Made by a program: the position numbers and the translations under genes. From NCBI GenBank assembly GCA_020796225.1, contig CM036756.1, forward strand, positions 44,149,398-44,213,397: 64,000 nt of DNA, in the 5' to 3' direction. The stretch's first letter is position 1; every line of letters begins with the position of its first letter. Positions 1-12,100 of the stretch are shown piece after piece. Under the pieces are notes generated by a model. That model ran no database searches, was not told the origin of the DNA, and worked only from the letters and a program-made list of their open reading frames with translations. This DNA is from Arion vulgaris (Eukaryota > Mollusca > Gastropoda > Stylommatophora > Arionidae).

Positions 1-2856
1 TATGTTTTACTTACTCTATATCAGTTACTGACTTTGTTTCTTGTAGATCTTCTGTATGTTTTACTTACTTTATATCAGTTACTGACTTTGTTTTTTGTAG
101 ATCTTCTGTATGTTTTACTTATTTTATATCAGTTACTGGCTTTGTTTCTTGTAGATCTTCTGTATGTTTTACTTACTTTATATCAGTTACTGACTTTGTT
201 TCTTGTAGATCTTCTGTATGTTTTACTTACTTTATATCAGTTACTGACTTTGTTTCTTGTAGATCTTCTGTATGTTTTACTTACTCTATATCAGTTACTG
301 ACTTTGTTTCTTGTAGATCTTCTGTATGTTTTACTTACTCTATATCAGTTACTGACTTTGTTTCTTGTAGAACTTCTGTATGTTTTACTTACTTTATATC
401 AGTTACTGACTTTGTTTCTTGTAGATCTTCTGTATGTTTTACTTATTCTATATATCAGTTACTGGCTTTGTTTCTTGTAGATCTTCTGTATGTTTTACTT
501 ACTCTATATCAGTTACTGACTTTGTTTCTTGTAGATCTTCTGTATGTTTTACTTACTCTATATCAGTTACTGACTTTGTTTCTTGTAGATCTTCTGTATG
601 TTTTACTTACTCTATATCAGTTACTGACTTTGTTTCTTGTAGAACTTCTGTATGTTTTACTTACTTTATATCAGTTACTGACTTTGTTTCTTGTAGATCT
701 TCTGTATGTTTTACTTATTCTATATATCAGTTACTGGCTTTGTTTCTTGTAGATCTTCTGTATGTTTTACTTACTCTATATCAGTTACTGACTTTGTTTC
801 TTGTAGATCTTCTGTATGTTTTACTTACTCTATATCAGTTACTGACTTTGTTTCTTGTAGATCTTCTGTATGTTTTACTTACTTTATATCAGTTACTGAC
901 TTTGTTTTTTGTAGATCTTCTGTATGTTTTACTTATTTTATATCAGTTACTGGCTTTGTTTCTTGTAGATCTTCTGTATGTTTTACTTACTTTATATCAG
1001 TTACTGACTTTGTTTCTTGTAGATCTTCTGTATGTTTTACTTACTTTATATCAGTTACTGACTTTGTTTCTTGTAGATCTTCTGTATGTTTTACTTACTC
1101 TATATCAGTTACTGACTTTGTTTCTTGTAGATCTTCTGTATGTTTTACTTACTCTATATCAGTTACTGACTTTGTTTCTTGTAGAACTTCTGTATGTTTT
1201 ACTTACTTTATATCAGTTACTGACTTTGTTTCTTGTAGATCTTCTGTATGTTTTACTTATTCTATATATCAGTTACTGGCTTTGTTTCTTGTAGATCTTC
1301 TGTATGTTTTACTTACTCTATATCAGTTACTGACTTTGTTTCTTGTAGATCTTCTGTATGTTTTACTTACTTTATATCAGTTACTGACTTTGTTTCTTGT
1401 AGATCTTCTGTATGTTTTACTTATTCTATATATCAGTTACTGACTTTGTTTCTTGTAGATCTTCTCTATGTTTTACTTTATATCAGTTACTGACTTTGTT
1501 TCTTGTAGATCTTCTGTATGTTTTACTTACTCTATATATCAGTTACTGACTTTGTTTCTTGTAGATCTTCTGTATGTTTTACTTACTCTATATCAGTTAC
1601 TGGCTTTGTTTCTTGTAGATCTTCTGTATGTTTTACTTATTCTATATCAGTTACTGACTTTGTTTCTTGTAGAACTTCTGTATGTTTTACTTATTCTATA
1701 TATCAGTTACTGACTTTGTTTCTTGTAGATCTTCTGTATGTTTTATTTACTCTATATCAGTTACTGACTTTGTTTCTTGTAGATCTTCTGTATGTTTTAC
1801 TTACTTTATATCAGTTACTGACTTTGTTTCTTGTAGATCTTCTGTATGTTTTATTTACTCTATATCAGTTACTGACTTTGTTTCTTGTAGATCTTCTGTA
1901 TGTTTTATTTATTCTATATATCAGTTACTGGCTTTGTTTCTTGTAGATCTTCTGTATGTTTTACTTATTCTATATATCAGTTACTGACTTTGTTTCTTGT
2001 AGATCTTCTGTATGTTTTACTTACTTTATATCAGTTACTGACTTTGTTTCTTGTAGATCTTCTGTATGTTTTACTTACTCTATATCAGTTACTGACTTTG
2101 TTTCTTGTAGATCTTCTGTATGTTTTATTTACTCTATATCAGTTACTGACTTTGTTTCTTGTAGATCTTCTGTATGTTTTACTTACTCTATATCAGTTAC
2201 TGACTTTGTTTCTTGTAGATCTTCTGTATGTTTTACTTATTCTATATATCAGTTACTGACTTTGTTTCTTGTAGATCTTCTGTATGTTTTACTTACTTTA
2301 TATCAGTTACTGACTTTGTTTTTTGTAGATCTTCTGTATGTTTTACTTACTCTATATCAGTTACTGACTTTGTTTCTTGTAGATCTTCTGTATGTTTTAC
2401 TTACTCTATATCAGTTACTGACTTTGTTTCTTGTAGATCTTCTGTATGTTTTATTTACTCTATATCAGTTACTGACTTTGTTTCTTGTAGATCTTCTGTA
2501 TGTTTTACTTACTTTATATCAGTTACTGACTTTGTTTCTTGTAGATCTTCTGTATGTTTTACTTACTATATATCAGTTACTGACTTTGTTTCTTGTAGAT
2601 CTTCTGTATGTTTTACTTACTATATATCAGTTACTGACTTTGTTTCTTGTAGATCTTCTGTATGTTTTATTTACTCTATATCAGTTACTGACTTTGTTTC
2701 TTGTAGATCTTCTGTATGTTTTACTTACTATATATCAGTTACTGACTTTGTTTCTTGTAGAACTTCTGTATGTTTTACTTACTCTATATATCAGTTACTG
2801 ACTTTGTTTCTTGTAGATCTTCTGTATGTTTTACTTACTATATATATCAGTTACTA
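1..2856. repeat. 54-bp minisatellite array, left block
   Basis: About 52 head-to-tail copies of a 54-bp unit run from the window edge to the LINE insertion at 2856; a few units are 56 bp because of an extra TA. Each unit contains TTACTGAC, then a T-rich run, then TTGTAG, which on the + strand looks like an intron branch point, pyrimidine tract and 3' splice site. Units differ at a few recurrent sites (GTAGATC/GTAGAAC, TTTCTTG/TTTTTTG, ACTGAC/ACTGGC). Long reading frames exist in several frames only because 54 is a multiple of three. The array continues outside the window. Confidence 0.97.
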
Positions 2857-2861
2857 GGTAG

Positions 2862-3145
2862 CTGTGCAACCATTCTTCGTTGATTATTGCAGTCGTAATG
2901 CTTTTGTTGTAGATGCCAGCCAGTTCTTCCCACTCCCATCAGACAACCCGTCAATGTCACCATATCGTATGCCATCTGGACCAGGTGCACTGTTTTTGCT
3001 CTCCGTACAGCATCCTTGATTTCCTCCACCGTCACCAAATCATCTACATCTAATTCCTGGTTCTTACATTTAGCTGCAATGGATTGTCTTGCAGTGTTTC
3101 GCCCTACAATGTCTTTCTGGTCACTCTGCTCTAAATAGTGCACAA
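2862..3145 (-). pseudogene. Inverted LINE segment upstream of the RT palm
   Basis: On the - strand the translation runs through DVDDLVTVEEIKDAVRRAK, then, after a frameshift, HAPGPDGIRYGDIDGLSDG, and ends INEEWLHSYL. A charged helix followed by APGPDGI is the usual entry to non-LTR reverse transcriptases. It is in opposite orientation to the RT that follows at 3148, and one frameshift falls inside it. It has no independent function and is the 5' end of the inserted LINE. Confidence 0.8.
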
Positions 3146-3147
3146 AC

Positions 3148-4340
3148 AGAGCCCTACCCTTGTTTTCATCAGGCCTCTGCCGAAGCCTGGCAAAGACCAC
3201 ACAAAAATTCAGGGCTATCGGGTAATCACCATGCAGAATACAATAGGCAAGTTGCTGGAGAAAATAATTGCCAGAAAAATATCCTGCCAACTAGAGAGGT
3301 TACGTCTCCTTCCACCCACCCTTGGAGGGTACCGTCCATATAGAGAAACATGGCGTAACGCAGCGGTGTTCGCCTACGATGTCTATGAGGGTTTTCACTC
3401 GGGCATTGAGACATGTGCTGCTGCAATTGACCTTGAAGATGCCTATAATAGAGTGCCGTTGCATTTTTAATGGTGCAGCTGACTGAACTCAATATCAGCC
3501 CATTCCTCCTCAATTGGATCTTTGCGGCCCTCTTCCAGCGAAAGATAGTGTTTAAATGTGGCAGTTGGGCGTCATCAGCAACAACAATCCACCCTGGCTT
3601 ACCACAGGGGTCACCATTATCTCCGGTGTTGTTCAATGCCTATACTGTGAGCATCACAAAAGAGCAGATCACGGGTAGAGGAAGGACAATGTCATATGCA
3701 GATGATGTGTTGGTGTATCGTCAGGCAAGGATAGAGAACAGCTTGTGGAGGAACTTCAGTCAGAACTCGACCGCATAGGTAGATGGTGCGTTGAAGCAGG
3801 AGCGTTGGTCAACCCCACAAAAGCAGCGGTGACATGGTTCTCTTTAAACAACCACATCGTCAACACTCCAACACCATCTGTGGTTTTGTGTTCAGAGGTA
3901 GTGGAGCGATCTCAGTCTATGAAATACCTGGGGTTGCGTTTTGATCGTAGTCTAGCTTTACGGAACACATAGCTCATGTGATAATGAAGGCGAGGAAAGG
4001 TTTGCTGGCGATGAGGGTAATGGCTGCGGCGGATTGTGAACAGCGCCATCTTTGTATTTTATACCAGGGTCTGGTCCTTTCTGTGCTTGAGTATGCGCTG
4101 GCGATCCTGACTCTCAGTCATAGTCAGATAGAACGACTGGAAAGAATACAGAACGAGGCGATGCGCATTATACTTGGTTGCACTAAAGACACGTCGTGCA
4201 GGGCGATGCGCTATCTCCTTGACTATCCTACTATGGAGTATAGAATACTGATGAGCCGTGCACGGGCATACCTTCGAGTCAATGCTGACACACAACATCC
4301 TCTGCACTTGGAAATAAAGAGACAAAAGGAAATAGGTTAA
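3148..4340 (+). pseudogene. L-1 LINE reverse transcriptase, frameshifted
   Basis: RT motifs appear in order across several frames: PLPKPGKDHTKIQGYRVI (early palm), CAAAIDLEDAYNRV with the first catalytic Asp (about 3418-3460), GLPQGSPLSPVLFNAY (about 3598-3642), SYADDVLVY with the catalytic YADD (about 3693-3719), MKYLGLRFD (about 3919-3945), and a thumb region with IERLERIQNEAMRIILG (4129-4179). Stops or frame changes near 3468, 3740 and 3970 break the reading frame, so it is not active. The 5' end of the ORF, including an endonuclease, is absent here; an endonuclease piece that may belong to this family lies at 20960-21900. Confidence 0.88.
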
Positions 4341-4539
4341 AAGAGGAAAATCTTGGATGGGTCAGGCCGAGGACTGTATTGAACAGGTGTGTACACTTGA
4401 AGACATTGATCCCGGTGAAGAATGGATACCGGTGCCAAGAGCAATCGCTACATCCTTTTCTGTATGCATCGAACTTGATAAAGAATACAGGCAACACAAC
4501 CCACTTGTTGTGGAGGCAGAGGTTCAGGCATTAATTTCT

Positions 4540-4965
4540 GAGAACGCATCTGAGCATGATGTAATCATTTATACGGATGGTTCGGTGATTCGACATGTGC
4601 GGAGCTCGTGGGCTTTCACTGCTCAGGTCGGAGGTGATGTTGTGAAGGAAGACAGTGGTGGTTTTGCCGTGACTACAAGCAGTCTCACTATGGAAATCAT
4701 GGCGTTACCAAAGCGATGATTTGGCTAGAATCACAGACTTTTATCCATGCATGTTTTCTCAGTGACTCAATGAGTATGCTCAGGAAGATTGAAACAGGAT
4801 GGGCTAGGAGACATTGGATAGAATCGCTGGGGAGGTCTAAGCTGACAAAGATCAGTTTTATTTTTGTACCAGGGCATGCAGGTGTAAGGGGAATGAACGT
4901 GCGGATAGGCTTGCAGGTATGGCTGCTGTCCAAAGCGGACGAGCAATGGACCAGGCTGATATTAT
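4540..4965 (+). pseudogene. L-1 LINE RNase H domain
   Basis: Four landmarks of a retroelement RNase H are visible: DVIIYTDGSV (first Asp), SSLTMEIMAL (Glu), CFLSDSMSMLRKIETG (second Asp) and FIFVPGHAGVRG followed, one frame on, by a decayed NERADRLAG (last Asp). Frameshifts near 4710 and 4895 break it. The same domain recurs at 26247-26663 (-), 48068-48640 (-) and 57173-57400 (+), so this is a repeated family. RNase H removes the RNA strand during reverse transcription and in LINEs marks the I-like group. Confidence 0.87.
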
Positions 4966-5232
4966 AAATTCCTTAAGGAGAGAGGGCGTGTACATGATTC
5001 ACGTAATAGCGGTGCATCCACAACACTAACCAGACTGCAAGAACTCAAAGTTAAGTGTGGTGTAGCTCGACAAGAACGCTATGCTGGCAGACAAAGAAGA
5101 ATGGTAAACCAACAAAGAACCGGTGTCGTTAGTCGCCACAACTGATGGACATACTGAGGAGAGATCGGAGCACTTATGGACTAATTTGTTCGACGTGCAG
5201 TGATGGTGATCCGACGACTAAACTAAAAACAT

Positions 5233-5802
5233 ATATCAGTTACTGGCTTTGTTTCTTGTAGATCTTCTGTATGTTTTACTTATTCTATATATCAGTTACT
5301 GGCTTTGTTTCTTGTAGATCTTCTGTATGTTTTATTTACTCTATATCAGTTACTGGCTTTGTTTCTTGTAGATCTTCTGTATGTTTTATTTACTCTATAT
5401 CAGTTACTGGCTTTGTTTCTTGTAGATCTTCTGTATGTTTTACTTATTCTATATATCAGTTACTGACTTTGTTTCTTGTAGATCTTCTGTATGTTTTACT
5501 TACTCTATATCAGTTACTGACTTTGTTTCTTGTAGATCTTCTGTATGTTTTACTTACTTTATATCAGTTACTGACTTTGTTTCTTGTAGATCTTCTGTAT
5601 GTTTTACTTATTCTATATCAGTTAATGACTTTGTTTCTTGTAGATCTTCTGTATGTTTTACTTACTCTATATCAGTTACTGACTTTGTTTCTTGTAGATC
5701 TTCTGTATGTTTTACTTACTCTATATCAGTTACTGACTTTGTTTCTGTAGATCTTCTGTATGTTTTACTTACTCTATATCAGTTACTGACTTTGTTTCTG
5801 GG
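5233..5802. repeat. 54-bp minisatellite array, right block
   Basis: About 10.5 copies of the same unit as 1-2856 resume directly after the LINE. The first copies carry the ACTGGC variant and the later ones ACTGAC. The array ends in a broken unit (TTTGTTTCTGGGGCAGTTAA) at about 5800. It is the other half of the array that the LINE split. Confidence 0.96.
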
Positions 5803-5819
5803 GCAGTTAACTCCACTGT

Positions 5820-6170
5820 TGTCACATAGAGACCGCTAAAACACTAAAGTAAATCTTATAAGAACGATTTCCTGGCCGACAATATGTTACCAGTGTCAAA
5901 CATGGCAAATAACAACAGCTACTGAGCAGAACATCATAACAACGAATATGAGGCGCCTTAGAAGAGCTGCAGGTGTGACAATAAGAGACAAATCAGAAGA
6001 CTGGATGTCATGCAATCATAAAAGAACAACAGATTAAATAGTTTGGACACCTGACAAAAATGCACTGGTATCGTCTACCACAGAGAGCTACAACCAAAAG
6101 TATAGCCAGTACAGAGCATAGAGTAATACCACTGAAAAGATGGAGCGACGGTATCAAGAACAGTCTTAAG
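5820..6170 (+). pseudogene. L-2 LINE C-terminal fragment that leads into the 83-bp array
   Basis: Translation across two frames gives PTICYQCQTWQITTATEQ, NMRRLRRAAGVTIRDK, then IK.FGHLTKMHWYRLPQRA and PLKRWSDGIKNSLKKMNN. This lines up with the better preserved LINE at 28301-29362 (PTLCYQCQTWPLTKTQE, EMRCLRKAVNVTRRDR, KWFGHLMRM, RTRWIDNISESLRKHG). The fragment has several frame breaks and one in-frame stop. It passes without a gap into the first 83-bp repeat unit at 6171, whose translation (NNCLQSALEQASQD) continues the LINE C-terminus. Confidence 0.8.
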
Positions 6171-9100
6171 AAAATGAATAACTGCTTACAAAGTGCATTA
6201 GAACAAGCATCACAAGATCACTTCATTCCTCCTCCAAGACTACTATAAAGGAGGAAATGAATAACTGCTTACAAAGTGCATTAGAACAAGCAACACAAGA
6301 TCACTTCATTCCTCCTCCAAGACTACTATAAAGGAGGAAATGAATAACTGCTTACAAAGTGCATTAGAACAAGCATCACAAGATCACTTCATTCTTCCTC
6401 CAAGACTTCTATAAAGGAGGAAATGAATAACTGCTTACAAAGTGCATTAGAACAAGCATCACAAGATCACTTCATTCTTCCTCCAAGACTTCTATAAAGG
6501 AGAAAATGAATAACTGCTTACAAAGTGCATTAGAACAAGCATCACAAGATCACTTCATTCTTCCTCCAAGACTTCTATAAAGGAGAAAATGAATAACTGC
6601 TTACAAAGTGCATTAGAACAAGCATCACAAGATCACTTCATTCTTCCTCCAAGACTTCTATAAAGGAGAAAATGAATAACTGCTTACAAAGTGCATTAGA
6701 ACAAGCATCACAAGATCACTTCATTCTTCCTCCAAGACTTCTATAACGGAGAAAATGAATAACTGCTTACAAAGTGCATTAGAACAAGCAACACAAGATC
6801 ACTTCATTCTTCCTCCAAGACTTCTATAAAGGAGAAAATGAATAACTGCTTACAAAGTGCATTAGAACAAGCATCACAAGATCACTTCATTCTTCCTCCA
6901 AGACTTCTATAAAGGAGAAAATGAATAACTGCTTACAAAGTGCATTAGAACAAGCATCACAAGATCACTTCATTCTTCCTCCAAGACTTCTATAAAGGAG
7001 GAAATGAATAACGCTACAAAGTGCATTAGAACAAGCATCACAAGATCACTTCATTCTTCCTCCAAGACTTCTATAAAGGAGGAAATGAATAACTGCTTAC
7101 AAAGTGCATTAGAACAAGCATCACAAGATCACTTCATTCTTCCTCCAAGACTTCTATAAAGGAGAAAATGAATAACTGCTTACAAAGTGCATTAGAACAA
7201 GCATCACAAGATCACTTCATTCTTCCTCCAAGACTTCTATAAAGGAGGAAATGAATAACTGCTTACAAAGTGCATTAGAACAAGCATCATAAGATCACTT
7301 CATTCTTCCTCCAAGACTTCTATAAAGGAGAAAATGAATAACTGCTTACAAAGTGCATTAGAACAAGCATCACAAGATCACTTCATTCTTCCTCCAAGAC
7401 TTATATAAAGGAGAAAATGAATAACTGCTTACAAAGTGCATTAGAACAAGCATCACAAGATCACTTCATTCTTCCTCGAAGACTTCTATAACGGAGAAAA
7501 TGAATAACTGCTTACAAAGTGCATTAGAACAAGCATCACAAGATCACTTCATTCTTCCTCCAAGACTTCTATAAAGGAGAAAATGAATAACTGCTTACAA
7601 AGTGCATTAGAACAAGCATCACAAGATCACTTCATTCTTCCTCGAAGACTTCTATAACGGAGAAAATGAATAACTGCTTACAAAGTGCATTAGAACAAGC
7701 ATCACAAGATCACTTCATTCTTCCTCCAAGACTTCTATAAAGGAGGAAATGAATAACTGCTTACAAAGTGCATTAGAACAAGCAACACAAGATCACTTCA
7801 TTCTTCCTCCAAGACTTCTATAAAGGAGGAAATGAATAACTGCTTACAAAGTGCATTAGAACAAGCAACACAAGATCACTTCATTCTTCCTCCAAGCCTT
7901 CTATAAAGGAGAAAATGAATAACTGCTTACAAAGTGCATTAGAACAAGCATCACAAGATCACTTCATTCTTCCTCCAAGACTTCTATAAAGGAGAAAATG
8001 AATAACTGCTTACAAAGTGCATTAGAACAAGCATCACAAGATCACTTCATTCTTCCTCCAAGACTTCTATAAAGGAGAAATGAATAACTGCTACAAGTGC
8101 ATTAGAACAAGCATCACAAGATCACTTCATTCTTCCTCCAAGACTTCTATAAAGGAGAAAATGAATAACTGCTTACAAAGTGCATTAGAACAAGCATCAC
8201 AAGATCACTTCATTCTTCCTCCAAGACTTCATAAAGGAGAAATGAATAACTGCTTACAAAGTGCATTAGAACAAGCATCATAAGATCACTTCATTCTTCC
8301 TCCAAGACTTCTATAACGGAGAAAATGAATAACTGCTTACAAAGTGCATTAGAACAAGCAACACAAGATCACTTCATTCTTCCTCCAAGACTTCTATAAA
8401 GGAGAAAATGAATAACTGCTTACAAAGTGCATTAGAACAAGCATCACAAGATCACTTCATTCTTCCTCCAAGACTTCTATAACGGAGAAAATGAATAACT
8501 GCTTACAAAGTGCATTAGAACAAGCATCACAAGATCACTTCATTCTTCCTCCAAGACTTCTATAAAGGAGAAAATGAATAACTGCTTACAAAGTGCATTA
8601 GAACAAGCATCATAAGATCACTTCATTCTTCCTCCAAGACTTCTATAACGGAGAAATGAATAACTACATAAGTGCATTAGAACAAGCATCACAAGATCAC
8701 TTCATTCTTCCTCCAAGACTTCTATAAAGGAGAAAATGAATAACTGCTTACAAAGTGCATTAGAACAAGCATCACAAGATCACTTCATTCTTCCTCGAAG
8801 ACTTCTATAACGGAGAAAATGAATAACTGCTTACAAAGTGCATTAGAACAAGCATCACAAGATCACTTCATTCTTCCTCCAAGACTTCTATAAAGGAGGA
8901 AATGAATAATTCGCACAAAGTGCATTAGAACAAGCAACACAAGATCACTTCATTCTTCCTCCAAGACTTCTATAAAGGAGAAATGAATAACTTCTTACAA
9001 AGTGCATTAGAACAAGCAACACAAGATCACTTCATTCTTCTCCATGCAGACTTCTATAAGGAGAAAATGAATAACTGCTTACAAAGTGCATTAGAACAAG

Positions 9101-12100
9101 CATCACAAGATCACTTCATTCTTCCTCCAAGACTTCTATAAAGGAGAAAATGAATAACTGCTTACAAAGTGCATTAGAACAAGCATCACAAGATCACTTC
9201 ATTCTTCCTCCAGACTTCTATAAAGGAGAAAATGAATAACTGCTACAAAGTGCATTAGAAAAGCATCACAAGTCACTTCATTCTTCCTCCAAGACTTCTA
9301 TAACTGGAGAAAATGAATAACTGCTTACAAAGTGCATTAGAACAAGCATCACAAGATCACTTCATTCTTCCTCCAAGACTTCTATAAAGGAGAAAATGAA
9401 TAACTGCTTACAAAGTGCATTAGAACAAGCATCACAAGATCACTTCATTCTTCCTCCAAGACTTCTATAAAGGAGAAAATGAATAACTGCTTACAAAGTG
9501 CATTAGAACAAGCATCACAAGATCACTTCATTCTTCCTCCAAGACTTCTATAAAGGAGGAAATGAATAACTGCTTACAAAGTGCATTAGAACAAGCATCA
9601 TAAGATCACTTCATTCTTCCTCCAAGACTTCTATAAAGGAGGAAATGAATAACTGCTTACAAAGTGCATTAGAACAAGCATCACAAGATCACTTCATTCT
9701 TCCTCCAAGACTTCTATAAAGGAGAAAATGAATAACTGCTTACAAAGTGCATTAGAACAAGCATCACAAGATCACTTCATTCTTCCTCCAAGACTTCTAT
9801 AAAGGAGGAAATGAATAACTGCTTACAAAGTGCATTAGAACAAGCATCACAAGATCACTATTCTTCCTCCAAGACTTCTATAAAGGAGGAAATGAATAAC
9901 TGCTTACAAAGTGCATTAGAACAAGCAACACAAGATCACTTCATTCTTCCTCCAAGACTTCTATAAAGGAGGAAATGAATAACTGCTTACAAAGTGCATT
10001 AGAACAAACATCACAGATCACTTCATTCTCTCCAAGACTTCTATAAAGGAGAAAATGAATAACTGCTTACAAAGTGCATTAGAACAAGCATCACAAGATC
10101 ACTTCATTCTTCCTCCAAGACTTCTATAAAGGAGAAAATGAATAACTGCTTACAAAGTGCATTAGAACAAGCATCACAAGATCACTTCATTCTTCCTCCA
10201 AGACTTCTATAACGGAGAAAATGAATAACTGCTTACAAAGTGCATTAGAACAAGCATCACAAGATCACTTCATTCTTCCTCCAAGACTTCATAAAGGAAA
10301 ATGAATAACTGCTTACAAGTGCATTAGAAAAGCATCACAAGATCACTTCATTCTTCCTCCAAGACTTCTATAAAGGAGAAAATGAATAACTGCTTACAAA
10401 GTGCATTAGAACAAGCATCACAAGATCACTTCATTCTTCCTCCAAGACTTCTATAAAGGAGAAAATGAATAACTGCTTACAAAGTGCATTAGAACAAGCA
10501 TCATAAGATCACTTCATTCTTCCTCCAAGACTTCTATAAAGGAGGAAATGAATAACTGCTTACAAAGTGCATTAGAACAAGCATCACAAGATCACTTCAT
10601 TCTTCCTCCAAGACTTCTATAAAGGAGAAAATGAATAACTGCTTACAAAGTGCATTAGAACAAGCATCACAAGATCACTTCATTCTTCCTCCAAGACTTC
10701 TATAAAGGAGGAAATGAATAACTGCTTACAAAGTGCATTAGAACAAGCATCACAAGATCACTTCATTCTTCCTCCAAGACTTCTATAAAGGAGGAAATGA
10801 ATAACTGCTTACAAAGTGCATTAGAACAAGCATCACAAGATCACTTCATTCTTCCTCCAAGACTTCTATAACGGAGGAAATGAATAACTGCTTACAAAGT
10901 GCATTAGAACAAGCATCACAAGATCACTTCATTCTTCCTCCAAGACTTCTATAAAGGAGGAAATGAATAACTGCTTACAAAGTCCATTAGAACAAGCAAG
11001 ACAAGATCACTTCATTCTTCCTCCAAGACTTCTATAAAGGAGAAATGAATAACTGCTACAAGTGCATTAGAACAAGCATCACAAGATCACTTCATTCTTC
11101 CTCCAAGACTTCTATAAAGGAGGAAATAAATAACTGCTTACAAAGTGCATTAGAACACGCAACACAAGATCACTTCATTCTTCCTCCAAGACTTCTATAA
11201 AGGAGGAAATGAATAACTGCTTACAAAGTGCATTAGAACAAGCATCACAAGATCACTTCATTCTTCCTCCAAGACTTCTATAAAGGAGGAAATGAATAAC
11301 TGCTTACAAAGTGCATTAGAACAAGCATCACAAGATCACTTCATTCTTCCTCCAAGACTTCTATAAAGGAGGAAATAAATAACTGCTTACAAAGTGCATT
11401 AGAACACGCAACACAAGATCACTTCATTCTTCCTCCAAGACTTCTATAAAGGAGGAAATGAATAAATGCTTACAAAGTGCATTAGAACAAGCAACACAAG
11501 ATCACTTCATTCTTCCTCCAAGACTTCTATAAAGGAGAAAATGAATAACTGCTTACAAAGTGCATTAGAACAAGCATCACAAGATCACTTCATTCTTCCT
11601 CCAAGTCTTCTATAACGGAGGAAATGAATAACTGCTTACAAAGTGCATTAGAACAAGCATCACAAGATCACTTCATTCTTCCTCCAAGACTTCTATAAAG
11701 GAGGAAATGAATAACTGCTTACAAAGTGCATTAGAACAAGCAACACAAGATCACTTCATTCTTCCTCCAAGACTTCTATAAAGGAGGAAATGAATAACTG
11801 CTTACAAAGTGCATTAGAACAAGCATCACAAGATCACTTCATTCTTCCTCCAAGACTTCTATAACGGAGGAAATGAATAACTGCTTACAAAGTGCATTAG
11901 AACAAGCAACACAAGATCACTTCATTCTTCCTCCAAGACTTCTATAAAGGAGGAAATGAATAACTCTTACAAAAGTGCATTAGAACAAGCAACACAAGAT
12001 CACTTCATTCTTCCTCCAAGACTTCTATAAAGGAGAAATGAATAACTCTTACAAAGTGCATTAGAACAAGAACACAAGATCACTTCATTCTTCCTCCAAG

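Larger units (their letters stand above)
2856..5232 (+). mobile_element. L-1 LINE insertion with inverted 5' part, inside the 54-bp array
   Basis: A 5'-truncated non-LTR retrotransposon breaks the 54-bp array. Its 3' portion (about 3148 to 5232) is sense on +, with reverse transcriptase then RNase H. Its 5' portion (about 2856-3145) is inverted and encodes the stretch just before the RT palm on the - strand. The two parts are neighbours in the parent element: the - strand ends in NEEWLHSYL at the outer edge and the + part begins near LVFIRPLPKPGK. This is the arrangement expected from twin priming. Target duplication cannot be called because both flanks are the same repeat (ATATATCAGTTACT on each side). 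RT plus RNase H suggests the I/Ingi group. Confidence 0.85.

Noticed and set aside
34..2857. Many long ORFs of repeating YQLLTLFLVDLLYVLLTL or SVTDFVSCRSSVCFTY type
   Set aside because: They are open only because the 54-bp unit is a multiple of three and free of stops in some frames; no start context, no unique ends, and the same holds in several frames at once.
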